Shown: piece after piece, positions 24,201 through 32,367 of the stretch
How the letters are laid out: each line of letters starts with the position of its first letter
Numbering within the stretch: the stretch's first letter is position 1
Source of the DNA: Eubacterium ramulus
Lineage (GTDB): Bacteria > Bacillota > Clostridia > Lachnospirales > Lachnospiraceae
Reading direction: 5' to 3'
Length of the DNA: 45,162 nt
Assembly: GCF_003122485.1 (NCBI RefSeq)
Contig: NZ_JRFU01000082.1
Coordinates: 1 to 45,162, forward strand
The notes under the pieces: model-generated
The model's database searches: none
Seen by the model: the letters and a program-made list of their open reading frames with translations, nothing else
What the model was told of the DNA's origin: nothing
Made by a program: the position numbers and the translations under genes

Positions 24201-25967
24201 CCGATATTCGGCATCAATGACCTCATCATCCTCACGGAGTCCGTCCATCGCAAGCTCATCAATACGAGGTGTCTCAGGCTGGTATTCCCCTGTAAGAATA
24301 AGGACACCAAGCTCTTTTTCGATATCTTTCCATGAAACATATCCTTCAACCTCTCCATCCTCATCTCGCCACTGAAAACGCAGTCCGTTCCCATGAAATG
24401 TGTCATATCCGTGCAGTCCCAGTCCGTCAACCGGCCAGCCTGCACCTCCCTGACCATATTCTGCTTTGATACGCTTTGCCCTGGTTCCTGCATCAATCTC
24501 TGTTTCAAAAATCTTGCATACCCTGCCCTTGCCACCGATAAAACCTGTACCTCTCATAAGCACCTGTTTGATATACTCACCTGGTACTGTTGCAGACTTT
24601 TTGGGATTCAGGTAATTGTATTTACCTGCTAATGCAGCTTTTCTGTCCTGCTCGAACTGACGCATAAACTGATTATTGTTTTCGTCCTCAGTATGAATGG
24701 TGCCAATGCTTGCCTGCCCATTCTGGTCGAAAAAAAAGGAAGCCTGTGTATATTCGGCTTCCTTACTAACACCCAATGAATTGATTTCATCAAGTTCCCT
24801 ATTCAGTTCTGTATCATCTGATTCTAGTGGAATCGCATCACTATCTGATTCAGTACCACTTCCTCTGCCTGCATCTTCGCCTGCTCTCTTATCTTCCACA
24901 TCTCCATTGTCGATGACGGATTCTGTGGCTTGTGCTTCGCCAGATACTGCATCTCCAGCTGGTCGTACAGCTGGTTCGCTTCCTCCTCTACCGCTGACAT
25001 CTTCTCGTACATCTTCCCGAATCTCATCAGCGTCTTGTATCTTGCCGGCTCGTTCTCCTTTAGATAGTTCATCGCCATCCTTCCGTATTTGCCCAGCTTC
25101 GTGAGATCCTCCGTCTCGTCCGGCATCTCTATCTGCGGATAAAGCAGTCCGTCCACTTCCTTGTAAGTCATTTCTTCTAACATATCCAATTCTCCTTTCG
25201 CTCTCGATTGCCTTTAAGTTACGACTAAATTCTCTAAGAACACTACAGGAGACATCGCATACAATGGAACCAAGACGGTAAATGATCTCTTCGTCTTTGA
25301 TATTTACGATCTGACTGAAATCCTGTTCTTGCACAGATAAGTCAAATCCGCATCTCGTCCCTACAGCATACATGACACTTGCATATACAAGCTGCTCCAT
25401 GTCCATTTCCTGCTGTAAGCCATTGCGTTTCTTACTTTCTTCCTTTATCACACTACCTGATAGCTGCATGAGCTCGGTCATTCGGTCTCCGAACTCTTCT
25501 TTTATTATAAGCCAAACATCTGTTCCTGTAAACTGTTTTAATATATTTTTTAGAGACTCCCTGTTGCTGTTATCGTACTGCTCAATCTGACCTTCTGATA
25601 CGAGAAAATCCACATAATCTTTAAGATTTTCTCCCTCAAGGTCCCATGTCAGCTTAACATTCTTCCCTCCGGTATCACTGATATCAAATATATACCTCAT
25701 GCGTGGATTCAGTGCCCTTGACGGGAAGATAGCGCAGCCTTTCGCACCACGCTTTACATATCTTCCCACCTTTTTCCAGGTATCATAATCTGCCATGAGT
25801 GTGCTTTTTTCCGGAGGTCTCTGAGCTGTTATCATAACGATATTGTCAAATTCATAGCGGTATAACTGACCTGCGACCTTTAACACATCCTTCCAGTTCT
25901 TTTCTGATCTGGTGATGTTACCAATTTCAGAATCGTATATCGCTTTGACCTTCATATCAACGCCCAT
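18264..25967 (-). CDS. Giant SNF2-type helicase / N6-adenine methylase polyprotein
   Basis: A 2567-residue protein. The N-terminus (~1-255) resembles ArdC-like ssDNA-binding domains ([20 protein letters not shown], then [13 protein letters not shown]). Residues ~260-400 are low-complexity (Asp, Arg, Gly, Glu, Ser). A methylase domain follows, with motif [15 protein letters not shown] near residue 1029 and motif [13 protein letters not shown] near 1091 (NVPF instead of NPPF/Y). The helicase has [13 protein letters not shown] and [10 protein letters not shown] (Walker A, ~1751), [10 protein letters not shown] (~1911) and [11 protein letters not shown] (~2245). A coiled C-terminal tail is present. 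Such large polyvalent proteins travel with conjugative elements and may process or modify incoming DNA. The start has GGAGGACAAAGGT upstream. The TnpV-like ORF at 24824-25183 lies inside it in another frame. Confidence 0.9.
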   Translation of the reverse strand: MGVDMKVKAIYDSEIGNITRSEKNWKDVLKVAGQLYRYEFDNIVMITAQRPPEKSTLMADYDTWKKVGRYVKRGAKGCAIFPSRALNPRMRYIFDISDTGGKNVKLTWDLEGENLKDYVDFLVSEGQIEQYDNSNRESLKNILKQFTGTDVWLIIKEEFGDRMTELMQLSGSVIKEESKKRNGLQQEMDMEQLVYASVMYAVGTRCGFDLSVQEQDFSQIVNIKDEEIIYRLGSIVCDVSCSVLREFSRNLKAIESERRIGYVRRNDLQGSGRTALSADRDAGRDGGSHEAGQIRKDGDELSKGERAGKIQDADEIREDVREDVSGRGGSEPAVRPAGDAVSGEAQATESVIDNGDVEDKRAGEDAGRGSGTESDSDAIPLESDDTELNRELDEINSLGVSKEAEYTQASFFFDQNGQASIGTIHTEDENNNQFMRQFEQDRKAALAGKYNYLNPKKSATVPGEYIKQVLMRGTGFIGGKGRVCKIFETEIDAGTRAKRIKAEYGQGGAGWPVDGLGLHGYDTFHGNGLRFQWRDEDGEVEGYVSWKDIEKELGVLILTGEYQPETPRIDELAMDGLREDDEVIDAEYREVEPEEAESEIDDYAIPDEPESYASNRSVKVANSHEDAHEESNEAYVSAYGMTPQETADEDRMITQAEYGAEIEAETSEKDPSELKYITPIDYAKRIAELDEDLRDAAEILVTDCSCYTPFRAFLMDVVQSDFAFIPNKLDLIRDIALGTDNAERKAYSNNKYGLVEYSIRSGYVKISYKNRNGVRKEGVLDWRELYEILSYMVKQPFYCGEDQKKYYQETKQKADRDKMNPVYKRFFDIEDSVKANRLETRERAIANGWETKIDENGHVVSDDAVSVSVDDIQADTESQETVDFTPKQEPVQQVESLENEKNVAGQTKHNFHYNLWEMEKGGAKTRYQWNMDAIRTLKQIESENRLATPEEQKTLSKFVGWGGLSQAFDENNAGWSKEYAELKDLLSDEEYSAARATVNNAFYTSPEIAMCINSALVQFGFRGGNVLEPSMGIGNFFGSMPAPMQRSKLYGVEIDSISGRIAKQLYQNANISITGFENTTYPDNFFDVVVGNVPFGDYKVFDPKYNKYNFRIHDYFLAKALDQVRPGGMVAVITTKGTLDKANPTIRKYLAERAELVGAVRLPNTAFKDNAGTEVTADILFLQKRERKIDIEPDWVHLGVTENGIAVNSYFAEHPEMMLGSMEYDTRIYGQDSRYTVCVNNDENFNMYETLNKAIGNIKAQMTDFERVADEAEQTEEVIPADPDVRNYTYTFFEGKLYYRENSEMVKKEVSQTAEERIRSLDEIRQITRELIDIQMDGCSEEELSDKQRLLNVKYDAFVKQYGAITSKANRIAFRDDSDYPLLCSLEEVNEDGEVKKADMFYKQTIKAKTVIDRVETAVEALNVSVNEFGYVNLAYMLSIYEPDITNAKEELAEKSGQTVDEITLSDDALAEIRRAVLVEELDGLVFLNPDRYNENNPDIGWETADEYLSGNVRDKLRVAKAMAADTDNPQAERFAGNVAALEKVQPEWIEASDIDVKIGTTWIESLDYEQFIYELLNTPRRARAVRSQFYNTGIQVHLNKMSMEWFIENKSMDKHSVAATKTYGTSRMDAYSIFEDTLNLKTVTVRDRIDDGDGKYHYEVNKNETMLAREKQNMIKEKFKEWLFAEPERRQKYVEYYNETFNNIRLREYDGSHLQFPGMNPAIELKPHQKNAVARILLGGNTLLAHCVGAGKSFEMMAACMEQKRLGLANKTIMVVPKPLIGQTASEFLRLYPSANILVATERDFEKSRRKQFVSRIATGDYDCIIMSHSQFEKIPISAERKERMLNEQIDEISYAIDEMKERNGERWTVKQMESQKKKLEEQLKSLSDESRKDDLITFEELGVDSIMVDEAHNFKNLAIFSKMNNVSGISSSGAKKSTDMQLKCQYLSEINDGRGIVFATGTPISNTMCEMYVMQLYLQKAALEEMGIYHFDSWAANFGEVTTALELTVEGSGFRFKSRFNKFTNLPELMNIFREVADVQTADMLDLDVPALRGGKPIIVESEPDWYVKQVMEDFVVRAERIRGGGVDPSVDNFLKITHEARLLGTDARLIDKDAPNNPDGKLNKVAENVWKEYEKGNANGHIGCQLIFSDIGTPGPDKDFTIYDYLKETLIQYGIPAEEIAFIHDAKTDAQRDALFKEMRTGKKKVLIGSTDKCGTGVNVQTHLVAMHHVDCPWKPSSIEQREGRGIRQGNENEEVAIYRYVTKGTFDAYNWSLVENKQRFISQVMTSKAVSRSCEDIDEATLSYAEIKAVATGNPLIKEKMEIDNDVQRLKLLKASYDNQRYGLQDNFMIKYPKLIKTATEKLANVREDVKARDKELIDNPEFAITIGKATYTERVDGGTMMLEAISKCKTGETTAIGKFHGFELLVEKNFLGINYMVLRGKTEYKAELSTSPVGSMVKLENLFNGLHENIDFLEKKIEQYQNDLEASKAEYDKPFAYSKELEEKLSRQCELNAQLDLENAKAVDADLSGPEEEREADDRMESAAIVAEDKGAYQADREGRTR
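24824..25183 (-). CDS. tnpV: TnpV-like transposon protein nested inside the giant helicase gene
   Basis: A 119-residue frame entirely within the helicase gene, in a different frame of the same strand (opposite residues ~261-381). The sequence fits Tnp[18 protein letters not shown], then [20 protein letters not shown], then [11 protein letters not shown], a helical middle, and [19 protein letters not shown]. The ATG at 25183 has AAAGGAG at an 8-nt spacing, a strong ribosome binding site. The host protein in this stretch is low-complexity and family-less, as expected if the TnpV frame is the older coding frame. TnpV's function is not established. Assignment is from memory of the family pattern. 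Confidence 0.7.
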   Translation of the reverse strand: MLEEMTYKEVDGLLYPQIEMPDETEDLTKLGKYGRMAMNYLKENEPARYKTLMRFGKMYEKMSAVEEEANQLYDQLEMQYLAKHKPQNPSSTMEMWKIREQAKMQAEEVVLNQIVMRFH

Positions 25968-25981
25968 ACCTTTGTCCTCCT

Positions 25982-26350
25982 CTACTTAAACATCTCTGCA
26001 AACAATCCCTTAAAGAGCTTTAACTCATCCTTATCCAGCTCGATTGCAAATTCATTGTCGATTGCCTGTTTTTCGCATTTATCCTTTTTCTTTGCAATCT
26101 TACGCACCACACGAAGAAGCACATAGCACTCCTTGGACTTTGCAATGCTCTGTTTAAAGGTCAGCTCATCCTCATCGACTGACTTCTGTGTCTGATAGAT
26201 AATCTCTTTTAACTTATCATTGATACCATCTACTTCCTCAAGGGAAATAATAACGGATGCCTTAGAAGCACCCGATCTGTCCCACTCCTTATGAAGTTCC
26301 TTTACTAAAAACTCCATGTTCTTAATTACTGTTGTTGAATCACTTTTCAT
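25982..26350 (-). CDS. Small helical ICE protein, unknown
   Basis: A 122-residue, highly charged, helical protein (for example [20 protein letters not shown], then [19 protein letters not shown] and a C-terminal [14 protein letters not shown]). No family is recognised. The start overlaps the stop of the DpnD/PcfM-like gene by 4 nt, and the giant helicase gene follows 14 nt after its stop, so all three are co-translated. GGAGG lies ~9 nt upstream of the ATG. Confidence 0.6.
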   Translation of the reverse strand: MKSDSTTVIKNMEFLVKELHKEWDRSGASKASVIISLEEVDGINDKLKEIIYQTQKSVDEDELTFKQSIAKSKECYVLLRVVRKIAKKKDKCEKQAIDNEFAIELDKDELKLFKGLFAEMFK

Positions 26351-26565
26351 CTTGCTTTTCCTCCGTTTTCTTTTAATGAAGAAGGGAGCTGACCTTCGCT
26401 GATAGGCGCAAAATCAACTCCCTTCATGTCCTCTGCTCCAAGGACTATCTGCTCTGCATAATACATATCCATTGCCTTATTGATGGCATCGTCAAGCGAC
26501 TCTGCCTTTACTTTCTGTACTCGTGAAAGCACTTCTTTTATCTCAACATCAAATTCCTGTTCCAT
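26347..26565 (-). CDS. DpnD/PcfM-like protein
   Basis: A 72-residue protein whose first 50 residues match the DpnD/PcfM-like pattern: FDVEIKEVLSRVQKVKAESL, then DAINKAMDMYYAEQIVLGAED. The family is named for proteins next to the DpnII system and the pCF10 conjugation gene pcfM; its role is not known. AGGAGGCGATATCAT precedes the ATG. It sits between the LPD-like gene and the small helical gene, overlapping the latter by 4 nt. Confidence 0.75.
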   Translation of the reverse strand: MEQEFDVEIKEVLSRVQKVKAESLDDAINKAMDMYYAEQIVLGAEDMKGVDFAPISEGQLPSSLKENGGKAR

Positions 26566-26592
26566 ATGATATCGCCTCCTGTAAAAATCTCA

Positions 26593-27489
26593 TCACCGGC
26601 ACTTTTCTTCCTTTACCTGTCTTTCCTTAAAGCCCTCATCGTACTTTCCATCTTCCAGCCTGTCGTAAAAACAGTCCTCTTCAATCGTTCCGAAATCCTC
26701 ATACATCTGGTGAAGGAAATCATTCTGCAGTTTCTTTGGCACATCATCATCCTTTGACATATCCTGATAAAAATAGAACTTCTGCTTTAGCTTTGCCCTG
26801 TAATCATAGATATCCTCTATCTTTTCCGGTGTGCCATACTCCCTCTTGTATGCCTTGAAATTCGTGGTTGAGAGTGTGGAACCGAGATAAATGCCATGCT
26901 CCCACGATACTCCGATTGTGGTATTGTCCTTTGTAGGCTTCTCATCCTTCGGATAACGCTTATACTCTGTCGCACCAAGGGCGATTGTAAGAGAACCTGA
27001 CTTCATATCCATCACCACGAGATTCCTTGGTGATAATGCTTCAAGCACCATGTAATCATGGTCATTGAAGTTATGGAATGTCTGTCCCCTTTCAAATGAT
27101 CTGTCCACACTTTCATAATGCAGGTTAAAATCATCCACCCAGCCCTTATCGGTCATTCCAATCTCCTTAAGCTTTGCAACACATTCAGAAGAACTGGCTT
27201 CTTTATCAAACCGAAATTCTTTGGAATCGTTATAAAGTCCCTGAAGAAAGTGCCCCAGCTGAATATCATCCAGACAGAATCTCGCAGATACAGTTACATT
27301 TGCTGCCCTGTAATACTCTGCGAAGTTATCTGCTTCACCAAGTGTCCTTCCAAGCTGCAACAAATTTTCTGCAAGCTCTGACATATCATCAACTGCTATA
27401 AAACTCTTATAATCATCCAGAGTCATCAGCATATTTGTCTCTGTTCCCCTGTCGTTTTCTGTTACCAGTATCATATCTTTTAAATCCAT
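26593..27489 (-). CDS. Large-polyvalent-protein-type (LPD-like) ICE protein, unknown
   Basis: A 298-residue soluble protein. The N-terminal half has MTLDDYKSFIAVDDMSELAE and FCLDDIQLGHFLQGLYNDSK. The second half has HDYMVLEALSPRNLVVMDMK, then SLTIALGATEYKRYP and GVSWEHGIYLGSTLS, a pattern recalling LPD-type domains that accompany the giant helicases of conjugative elements. No catalytic motif is obvious. I chose the ATG at 27489 because TTGGAGGTAAGA lies directly upstream; an ATG at 27531 lacks a site. It follows the NlpC/P60 gene by 51 nt in the operon. Confidence 0.6.
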   Translation of the reverse strand: MDLKDMILVTENDRGTETNMLMTLDDYKSFIAVDDMSELAENLLQLGRTLGEADNFAEYYRAANVTVSARFCLDDIQLGHFLQGLYNDSKEFRFDKEASSSECVAKLKEIGMTDKGWVDDFNLHYESVDRSFERGQTFHNFNDHDYMVLEALSPRNLVVMDMKSGSLTIALGATEYKRYPKDEKPTKDNTTIGVSWEHGIYLGSTLSTTNFKAYKREYGTPEKIEDIYDYRAKLKQKFYFYQDMSKDDDVPKKLQNDFLHQMYEDFGTIEEDCFYDRLEDGKYDEGFKERQVKEEKCR

Positions 27490-27539
27490 TCTTACCTCCA
27501 ATCTCAGAGAGGGACTATGCCCTCTCTGCAAATTTCCTG

Positions 27540-29465
27540 TTATGGTCTTCCTATCACAACAATCTTTCCTGTGCTTGCCACATCCCTGTAGACCACACCA
27601 AGACTTTCATTAAGCGCCTCTACCACTTTGCCATTTCCGACATATACTGCCACATGGCTGATGTTCTTATATCTTCCGTTGCTTGTAAAACTATAAAAGA
27701 TTAGGTCTCCCGGCTGTAACTCATCAAAGGAGACAGTCTTTCCGGCTTCATCCAGTCCCTGTGCCTCCGCTGCCGCTGTGGTTGCACCGCCGTAACTAAT
27801 ATCCACGCCTGCATCTTTCCACGAATAATAGGCTAAGGAGCTGCAGTCATAATAGTTACCGCTGTCTCTTAAATCCTGACTATATGGGAAGCCAACTCTG
27901 TGAAGTGCATAGGAGCAGACTGTTTTCTGCCTGCTGTCTGTAATTCCACTAAGGATGGCATTGATTTCATCCTCAGTCATGGAGCTTACTCCCGGACTGC
28001 CGCCTCCACCTCCACTTCCGCTTCCGGCATATCCAAGCTGTCCCATAAACTCAGGACTCATGATCTGCTCAAGCATTTCCACCTGATCAGAATTAAATCC
28101 ATAGACCGAAATCATATCCCTGTACGATTTTAGTGTGACATTCACATACAGAACCGACTTCGTGACAGTAGTTACATTACCGTCTGCATCTGTTTCTTCC
28201 ACATCTTTTGTTCCTGTGCTTGTGGTGTATGAACACATATCATTTACAACTGCCTGCAGCCAGCCTTTTGAAGTATCATTCATGACTGTTGCAGTATCTC
28301 CGACACCATGCTTGACCATATAGACAGCCATGATGTCATAGTAATTGCTTGGGTTTTCTTCCATACCTTCATAGTCCACATATACAAGCTCTCCAAGGTC
28401 ATATCCGGTATGCTCATTCACTTTCGTATTCACATCCCGGTTAAATTCCTGCACATAAGCACTCGTTACTGTCTGCACGGTATCTCCTGATTCAAGTGGT
28501 GGCAGAAATAAAGCAAATGGAGAATTGTAAAGGATTGCTATCGCCGCAATAACCGGAACCGCAATCATGGCAACTACAAGAACAAGTAATAAAAGCACCA
28601 GTCCGACAATCGGTGCCGCTGCCTTTACCCAGGTAATCGCTTTTCGCACAATCAGATCCTTTACCAGCTTTGCCACGCTGTCTGTCTGATTCTCCTGTGC
28701 TTTCATCTTATCCAGAAAGAATTTTATCTTCCTGCTCCGGTTGGTCATCTTTTCATCCTTGACCTCTATGGACACACCTGCTGCATATCCAGCTGCTATG
28801 CCAATTGCAGTACCAACTCCCGGTGCAACCGCTGTTCCTGCCGCTGTAGCAGCTGTCTTTGAAGCAGTTTTCGCTGCAACCTTGGCAGTAGTCTTGGCTG
28901 TTTCTTTTGCCGTCTCTTTAGCTACGGTTTTGGCAGTATCTTTGGCAGCTTTCTTTGCTGTCTTTTTTGCCAGCTTCTTTCCTGCATCTACCTTCTTGAT
29001 TCGCTTCTTTGCCTCGGCTGCCGCCTTTTTCCTGAAAAGTGCTGCACCCTTGGAAGCAGTTCCGGTAACAGGTCGGCTTGCTTCATATGCAAGATATGCT
29101 GCCTGCGATACCTCCTGACCACCTTCCACATGCTCCGTTACTGCCCCGGCTGCAAGTGCACCTGTTCTTCCTGCAATGTGAAGATTCGTGTTCTTGGTCT
29201 TGATGGAAGTGTTAGATTCTCTATAGTTTCGCTTAAATCTTGATAATCCTTTATTCTTCGACTCTGACTGATGAATGGTACTCTTGCGATATGACTTCTT
29301 TCTATCCGTATTAGTTACCTTTGCACCAGCTGTCTTAGGACCTCTCTCTACTGTATAGATGTTACTCCCCTTAATCTTGGCTCCCTTCGGTTCGTGGGCA
29401 TGAATCTTGGCTTTCTCCTTGGTGTGAATGACCATCGGTTTGTCATCAACCTTTCTAATTTTCAA
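27540..29465 (-). CDS. CD1108-type conjugation protein with NlpC/P60 hydrolase domain
   Basis: A ~641-residue protein. Residues 1-130 are basic. A Lys/Ala-rich coiled stretch with repeated KxTAK units follows (~150-215), then a membrane span around 285-320, an extracellular middle domain, a Gly/Ser linker, and a C-terminal NlpC/P60 domain with Cys in YYDCSSLAYYSW (~539) and His in NISHVAVYVGNG (~601). It should cut peptidoglycan stem peptides so that the transfer channel can cross the wall. It resembles the CD1108 family of mobile element proteins. The start is given as TTG 29465, since AGGAGG sits 7 nt upstream; the GTG at 29474 is inside that site. The resistance cassette now separates it from virB4. 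Confidence 0.9.
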   Translation of the reverse strand: MKIRKVDDKPMVIHTKEKAKIHAHEPKGAKIKGSNIYTVERGPKTAGAKVTNTDRKKSYRKSTIHQSESKNKGLSRFKRNYRESNTSIKTKNTNLHIAGRTGALAAGAVTEHVEGGQEVSQAAYLAYEASRPVTGTASKGAALFRKKAAAEAKKRIKKVDAGKKLAKKTAKKAAKDTAKTVAKETAKETAKTTAKVAAKTASKTAATAAGTAVAPGVGTAIGIAAGYAAGVSIEVKDEKMTNRSRKIKFFLDKMKAQENQTDSVAKLVKDLIVRKAITWVKAAAPIVGLVLLLLVLVVAMIAVPVIAAIAILYNSPFALFLPPLESGDTVQTVTSAYVQEFNRDVNTKVNEHTGYDLGELVYVDYEGMEENPSNYYDIMAVYMVKHGVGDTATVMNDTSKGWLQAVVNDMCSYTTSTGTKDVEETDADGNVTTVTKSVLYVNVTLKSYRDMISVYGFNSDQVEMLEQIMSPEFMGQLGYAGSGSGGGGGSPGVSSMTEDEINAILSGITDSRQKTVCSYALHRVGFPYSQDLRDSGNYYDCSSLAYYSWKDAGVDISYGGATTAAAEAQGLDEAGKTVSFDELQPGDLIFYSFTSNGRYKNISHVAVYVGNGKVVEALNESLGVVYRDVASTGKIVVIGRP

Positions 29466-29497
29466 TTTTCTCACCTCCTACTTTGAAAAATAAAATA

Positions 29498-29532
29498 AGC
29501 CGCTAGGGAGCAAAAATTACTCCTTAACGGCT
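29498..29532 (-). terminator. Terminator closing the resistance cassette
   Basis: AGCCGCTAGGGAG (29498-29510) pairs with CTCCTTAACGGCT (29520-29532). Read on the minus strand it is followed by TATTTTATTTTT. It lies between the lincosamide transferase and the CD1108-type gene and would stop transcripts started in the cassette. Confidence 0.75.
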
Positions 29533-29583
29533 ATGTAAAATCATTCAATATTCAATTATTAAAAGCAACATGAAACTGAAATT

Positions 29584-30081
29584 TTACTTTTCCTTATATT
29601 CATCTGGTATTGCTATTTGAAATGTTTCACACAACAGCATCACATCATGCACATCATTTTTATCGTGTTCATATCCCAAATGAAGCATTACCTGACTCAA
29701 TGGTTCAATACAAGAAACAGTTATATCTCCAACTTTTCCAATACCGGAAAAAGTTTTTGATGGAAATATATCTCCCTCATAAACAATTCCGTCATCTGTA
29801 AATTCAAAACAATGTAAATCAATGATTCTTTGTTTATCATCTTTCCAGACAGTATGACCATCCGTTGTATAATCAGTATTTACTTCCTCAAATCCATGCT
29901 GCTTAATCACATAAATATAATCATGATAATGTTTCAGTTCAACAAACAAATCAATATCATTGTGTATTCTTGATTCTCTTTTAAGAAGTGCATCAACACC
30001 CCATCCGCCATCTAAATATACTTTAATTTCGTTTTGCAAAGCATATTTTATAATTTCACATGCATCTTCTGTACGTACCAT
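29584..30081 (-). CDS. lnu: Lincosamide nucleotidyltransferase (Lnu(C)-like)
   Basis: A 165-residue enzyme of the nucleotidyltransferase superfamily. The signature LDGGWGVDALLKRES is followed by NDIDLFVELKH, giving the metal-binding GGWGVD/DID carboxylates. Downstream are TDGHTVWKDDKQRIIDLHCF and SQVMLHLGYEHDKNDVHDVM, as in the short Lnu(A)/Lnu(C) group. Such enzymes add a nucleotide to lincomycin or clindamycin and inactivate it. Length matches the ~161-164-residue family. The exact allele cannot be named from memory. GGAGGATAGATT precedes the ATG. It follows the ABC-F gene by 85 bp, and both probably share one inducible transcript. Confidence 0.88.
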   Translation of the reverse strand: MVRTEDACEIIKYALQNEIKVYLDGGWGVDALLKRESRIHNDIDLFVELKHYHDYIYVIKQHGFEEVNTDYTTDGHTVWKDDKQRIIDLHCFEFTDDGIVYEGDIFPSKTFSGIGKVGDITVSCIEPLSQVMLHLGYEHDKNDVHDVMLLCETFQIAIPDEYKEK

Positions 30082-30165
30082 AATCTATCCTCCAAATTCA
30101 AATCTTTGTATGCTTTCCAACTCACTAAAAGCCTGAAATTTGTCAGTCTTTCATCCTTTTTGTTA

Positions 30166-31710
30166 TCAATCACCAATTAGCTGTAATCCATTAGGATTTA
30201 GCTGATATATTTTATCGCACACCTCTTCAATATACTTTCTATCGTGAGAAATGCTAATGACAGCCCCCGGAAATTCTCGGAGCATTTTTCTTATTACCGG
30301 ACCGGACAATGGTGAAAAATTTCTTGTCGGTTCATCCAGAATAAGAACATTTGCACCACTTAAGCTCATCCTCAAGAGAAGCACTTTCGCCTTTTGTCCG
30401 CCTGATAACTCCCGAATCGGATGCTCCATTTCATCTGGTGTGTATTTAAGTGAACCAAGGTATGTTCTAATTCTTGTACGCTCTTCTTTATCTCCTGTTT
30501 TATCAAGGTAATCAACCGGTGTAACATCCAAATCCAGCAGGTCTTCATAAGTTTGAGGCATATATTCTGCTTTAATGTCATTCCGATTTAGGAGTTCTTC
30601 CGCTATCTTTTTTAGAAGAGTCGTTTTTCCTGCCCCGTTGGCTCCTATCATACAGATTTTTTCTGAACCTTTTATTTTTAAATGAATTCCTTCTGCTAAA
30701 ATTCTTTTGCCATCCGGAGTCACAAGCTTTGAAAGTTCATATTCTATGACCGTTTTTCCTGCGGGAATGTGTGAGTTTTCATCCCCTAATTTGACAAAGA
30801 TTGCTTCTTCCTGTTCCGGCATCTGAGTCATATTTTCATCTTCTTTTTCAAATCTTCGTTCCATTGCCTTAACCGTATGCATTTTGTCCTTTAAGTTTTT
30901 GGCAACAGACGGTGCTTGTCTGGTACAACTTCTTAATGCACCTTGTACACTCTGCATAACTCTTTGATATTTTTCATCGCGAATCTTTTTCTCCCTACGG
31001 TCACTCAGTGCCCGCTGTTTTTGGATTTCAAATTTATGAAGCCGTTCTTCCACATAGCGTCTATAGGGAAGCTTTGCCACGGTATATCTCGCCTTTGTTT
31101 TTCGTATAATCTGCTCGATATGTATCACCATGTTGGCAGTACGCTCTATCAGCGTTTCATCGTGTGAAATAAAAAGCACAATGTGCTTCCAGTCATTTAT
31201 GATTTTTTCCAGTAATGTAAGCGTCGCAATGTCGATGTCATTGGAAGGTTCGTCCAACAACAGCACAGAAACATCGCGAATGAAAAGCCTCATAAGTTGT
31301 GTCTTGACTTTTTCGCCTCCTGAAAGACTACCCATTGTCTGGTTACTGTAGAAAAAATCATTTTTCATTCCAAATTTTCCCGCAATAACAGACAATTCTT
31401 TAGGCGTTTTCTCCCAGAATATTTCCTCTTCAGAAAAATATTCGTATATTGTTTTTTCCTTATCTTCATCGAGCATCTCCTGCGGAAGATAACCAAGACG
31501 TTCGTGTCCCATTATCCTTTCCCCATCTGCTTCTATATAGTTTTCTACAAGCGACGGATTGTATATCCACTTCATTAATGTCGATTTCCCATTTCCCTCT
31601 TCTCCAATAATAACTGCCTTATCTCCATCATTTAGCACAAGGTTGAAATCATTAAGAATTATTCTCAGGTCTTTTTTATGTGTTAAATTTAATTTTTTTA
31701 TCTGCAACAT
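30166..31710 (-). CDS. ABC-F ribosomal protection protein
   Basis: A 514-residue protein with two ABC domains and no membrane span. Walker A motifs are GEEGNGKSTL and GANGAGKTTL. Signatures are SLSGGEKVKT and ELSGGQKAKV. Walker B motifs are VLLLDEPSNDID and VLILDEPTRNFSPLS, the second with an unusual TRNFSPLS in place of TNHLD. A long basic inter-domain linker holds the antibiotic-resistance region. ABC-F proteins of this kind enter the ribosomal E site and dislodge lincosamides, streptogramin A and pleuromutilins. Pairing with lnu strengthens that reading. The start at 31710 has AAAAGGAGAAACTTT upstream; a longer frame to 31761 begins inside the attenuator. The gene follows a leader region with its own promoter. 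Confidence 0.9.
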   Translation of the reverse strand: MLQIKKLNLTHKKDLRIILNDFNLVLNDGDKAVIIGEEGNGKSTLMKWIYNPSLVENYIEADGERIMGHERLGYLPQEMLDEDKEKTIYEYFSEEEIFWEKTPKELSVIAGKFGMKNDFFYSNQTMGSLSGGEKVKTQLMRLFIRDVSVLLLDEPSNDIDIATLTLLEKIINDWKHIVLFISHDETLIERTANMVIHIEQIIRKTKARYTVAKLPYRRYVEERLHKFEIQKQRALSDRREKKIRDEKYQRVMQSVQGALRSCTRQAPSVAKNLKDKMHTVKAMERRFEKEDENMTQMPEQEEAIFVKLGDENSHIPAGKTVIEYELSKLVTPDGKRILAEGIHLKIKGSEKICMIGANGAGKTTLLKKIAEELLNRNDIKAEYMPQTYEDLLDLDVTPVDYLDKTGDKEERTRIRTYLGSLKYTPDEMEHPIRELSGGQKAKVLLLRMSLSGANVLILDEPTRNFSPLSGPVIRKMLREFPGAVISISHDRKYIEEVCDKIYQLNPNGLQLIGD

Positions 31711-31760
31711 TAAAGTTTCTCCTTTTCGAAGTCTGAGCCAATTATTATTTTGAACACACA

Positions 31761-31797
31761 AAAACGAGTCTTTTTTGCATACGCAAAAATAGACTCG
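31761..31797 (-). promoter_or_regulatory. Attenuator hairpin before the ABC-F gene
   Basis: On the minus strand CGAGT (31793-31797) and TTTTTGC pair with GCAAAAAAGACTCG (31765-31778) around a 4-nt loop, followed by TTTT at 31761-31764. A terminator-like hairpin lies ~50 nt upstream of the start codon and ~180 nt downstream of the promoter. ABC-F genes in Firmicutes are commonly induced by antibiotic-stalled ribosomes that prevent such a terminator from forming. Confidence 0.7.
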
Positions 31798-31930
31798 CTA
31801 AATAGACCCTTATTTCTTTTCCAAAAGGAAAACAAAGGAAATGCCTCTTGCGATAATCCAACTTAAGCGTACACAAAACAAACCTATTCTCTACAGGCTC
31901 AATAACTATATGTGTCTTACTTAAATCAAA

Positions 31931-31945
31931 TTATCTATTAATCAT
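31931..31945 (-). CDS. Candidate leader peptide MINR
   Basis: A five-codon frame (Met-Ile-Asn-Arg-stop) in the ABC-F leader, preceded by AAGGTGAGGAA, a usable ribosome binding site. It lies between the promoter and the attenuator hairpin. Drug-stalled ribosomes on it could refold the leader RNA. The evidence is position and Shine-Dalgarno only. Confidence 0.45.
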   Translation of the reverse strand: MINR

Positions 31946-31989
31946 TTCCTCACCTTACACAAAATGTGCCTTTCTTTCTTCTAATGGCA

Positions 31990-32018
31990 ATACTATCATA
32001 CTGTATTTTTTGTGTCAA
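31990..32018 (-). promoter_or_regulatory. Promoter of the resistance cassette
   Basis: On the minus strand TTGACA (32013-32018) and TAGTAT (31990-31995) are separated by 17 bp, ~280 nt upstream of the ABC-F start. This leaves a long leader of the attenuation type. Confidence 0.75.
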
Positions 32019-32068
32019 TACATTTCACCTTATGGAAGTGCAAATTCAAATTTTCTTTTCCCTAATAA

Positions 32069-32290
32069 TTACAAATATTCCTTGGAAATTGCTTCCACAC
32101 CATACATTTCCATAAATGCATCCAGGTCCGCTGCATCCCCAATCAACATATTCTCGTCAAAGTGTACGATAAGCATATCTTAAAATCCAGCCACATGTTC
32201 TCCGGTACAAATGATACATTTTAGAACTGCTTCCTTATTTATTTTTCATATCGAATCTTATATGCTTTCTTCTTAAAAATAGGGAATATC
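32069..32290 (-). pseudogene. Degenerate small ICE gene
   Basis: The minus strand shows protein-like pieces: KKAYKIRYEK, then after a frame change NKEAVLKCIICTGEHVAGF, then an in-frame stop, then from an ATG at 32176 LIVHFDENMLIGDAADLDAF and MEMYGVEAISKEYL to a stop at 32069. The order suggests one ~75-codon gene with a frameshift and a nonsense mutation. The last 35 codons form an open frame without a ribosome binding site. It lies between virB4 and the resistance cassette, possibly damaged when the cassette arrived. Confidence 0.5.
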
Positions 32291-32301
32291 TAATTTATTA
32301 T

Positions 32302-32335
32302 CATCAAGGTCGGACATTCATCCGACCTCTTGATT
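32302..32335. terminator. Hairpin after virB4
   Basis: AAGGTCGGA pairs with TCCGACCT around CATTCA, extended by ATCA/TGAT at the outside. It lies ~35 nt beyond the virB4 stop. It may end or slow transcription of the conjugation operon before the resistance cassette; the T-tract is weak. Confidence 0.5.
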
Positions 32336-32367
32336 ATACTATAGATTCTATAAAAATTCATCTGTTA

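Noticed and set aside
24697..25104. Plus-strand Ser/Pro-rich frame opposite the low-complexity region
   Set aside because: A composition artefact of the overprinted region; it has no ribosome binding site and resembles no protein family.
28741..29118. Plus-strand open frame rich in Ala/Val/Phe opposite the NlpC/P60 gene
   Set aside because: It is the antisense shadow of the Lys/Ala-rich repeat region of the real gene and has no start signals.
31711..31761. N-terminal extension of the ABC-F protein to an upstream ATG
   Set aside because: The extension would be translated from the attenuator hairpin itself, while the start at 31710 has a clear AAAAGGAG site.
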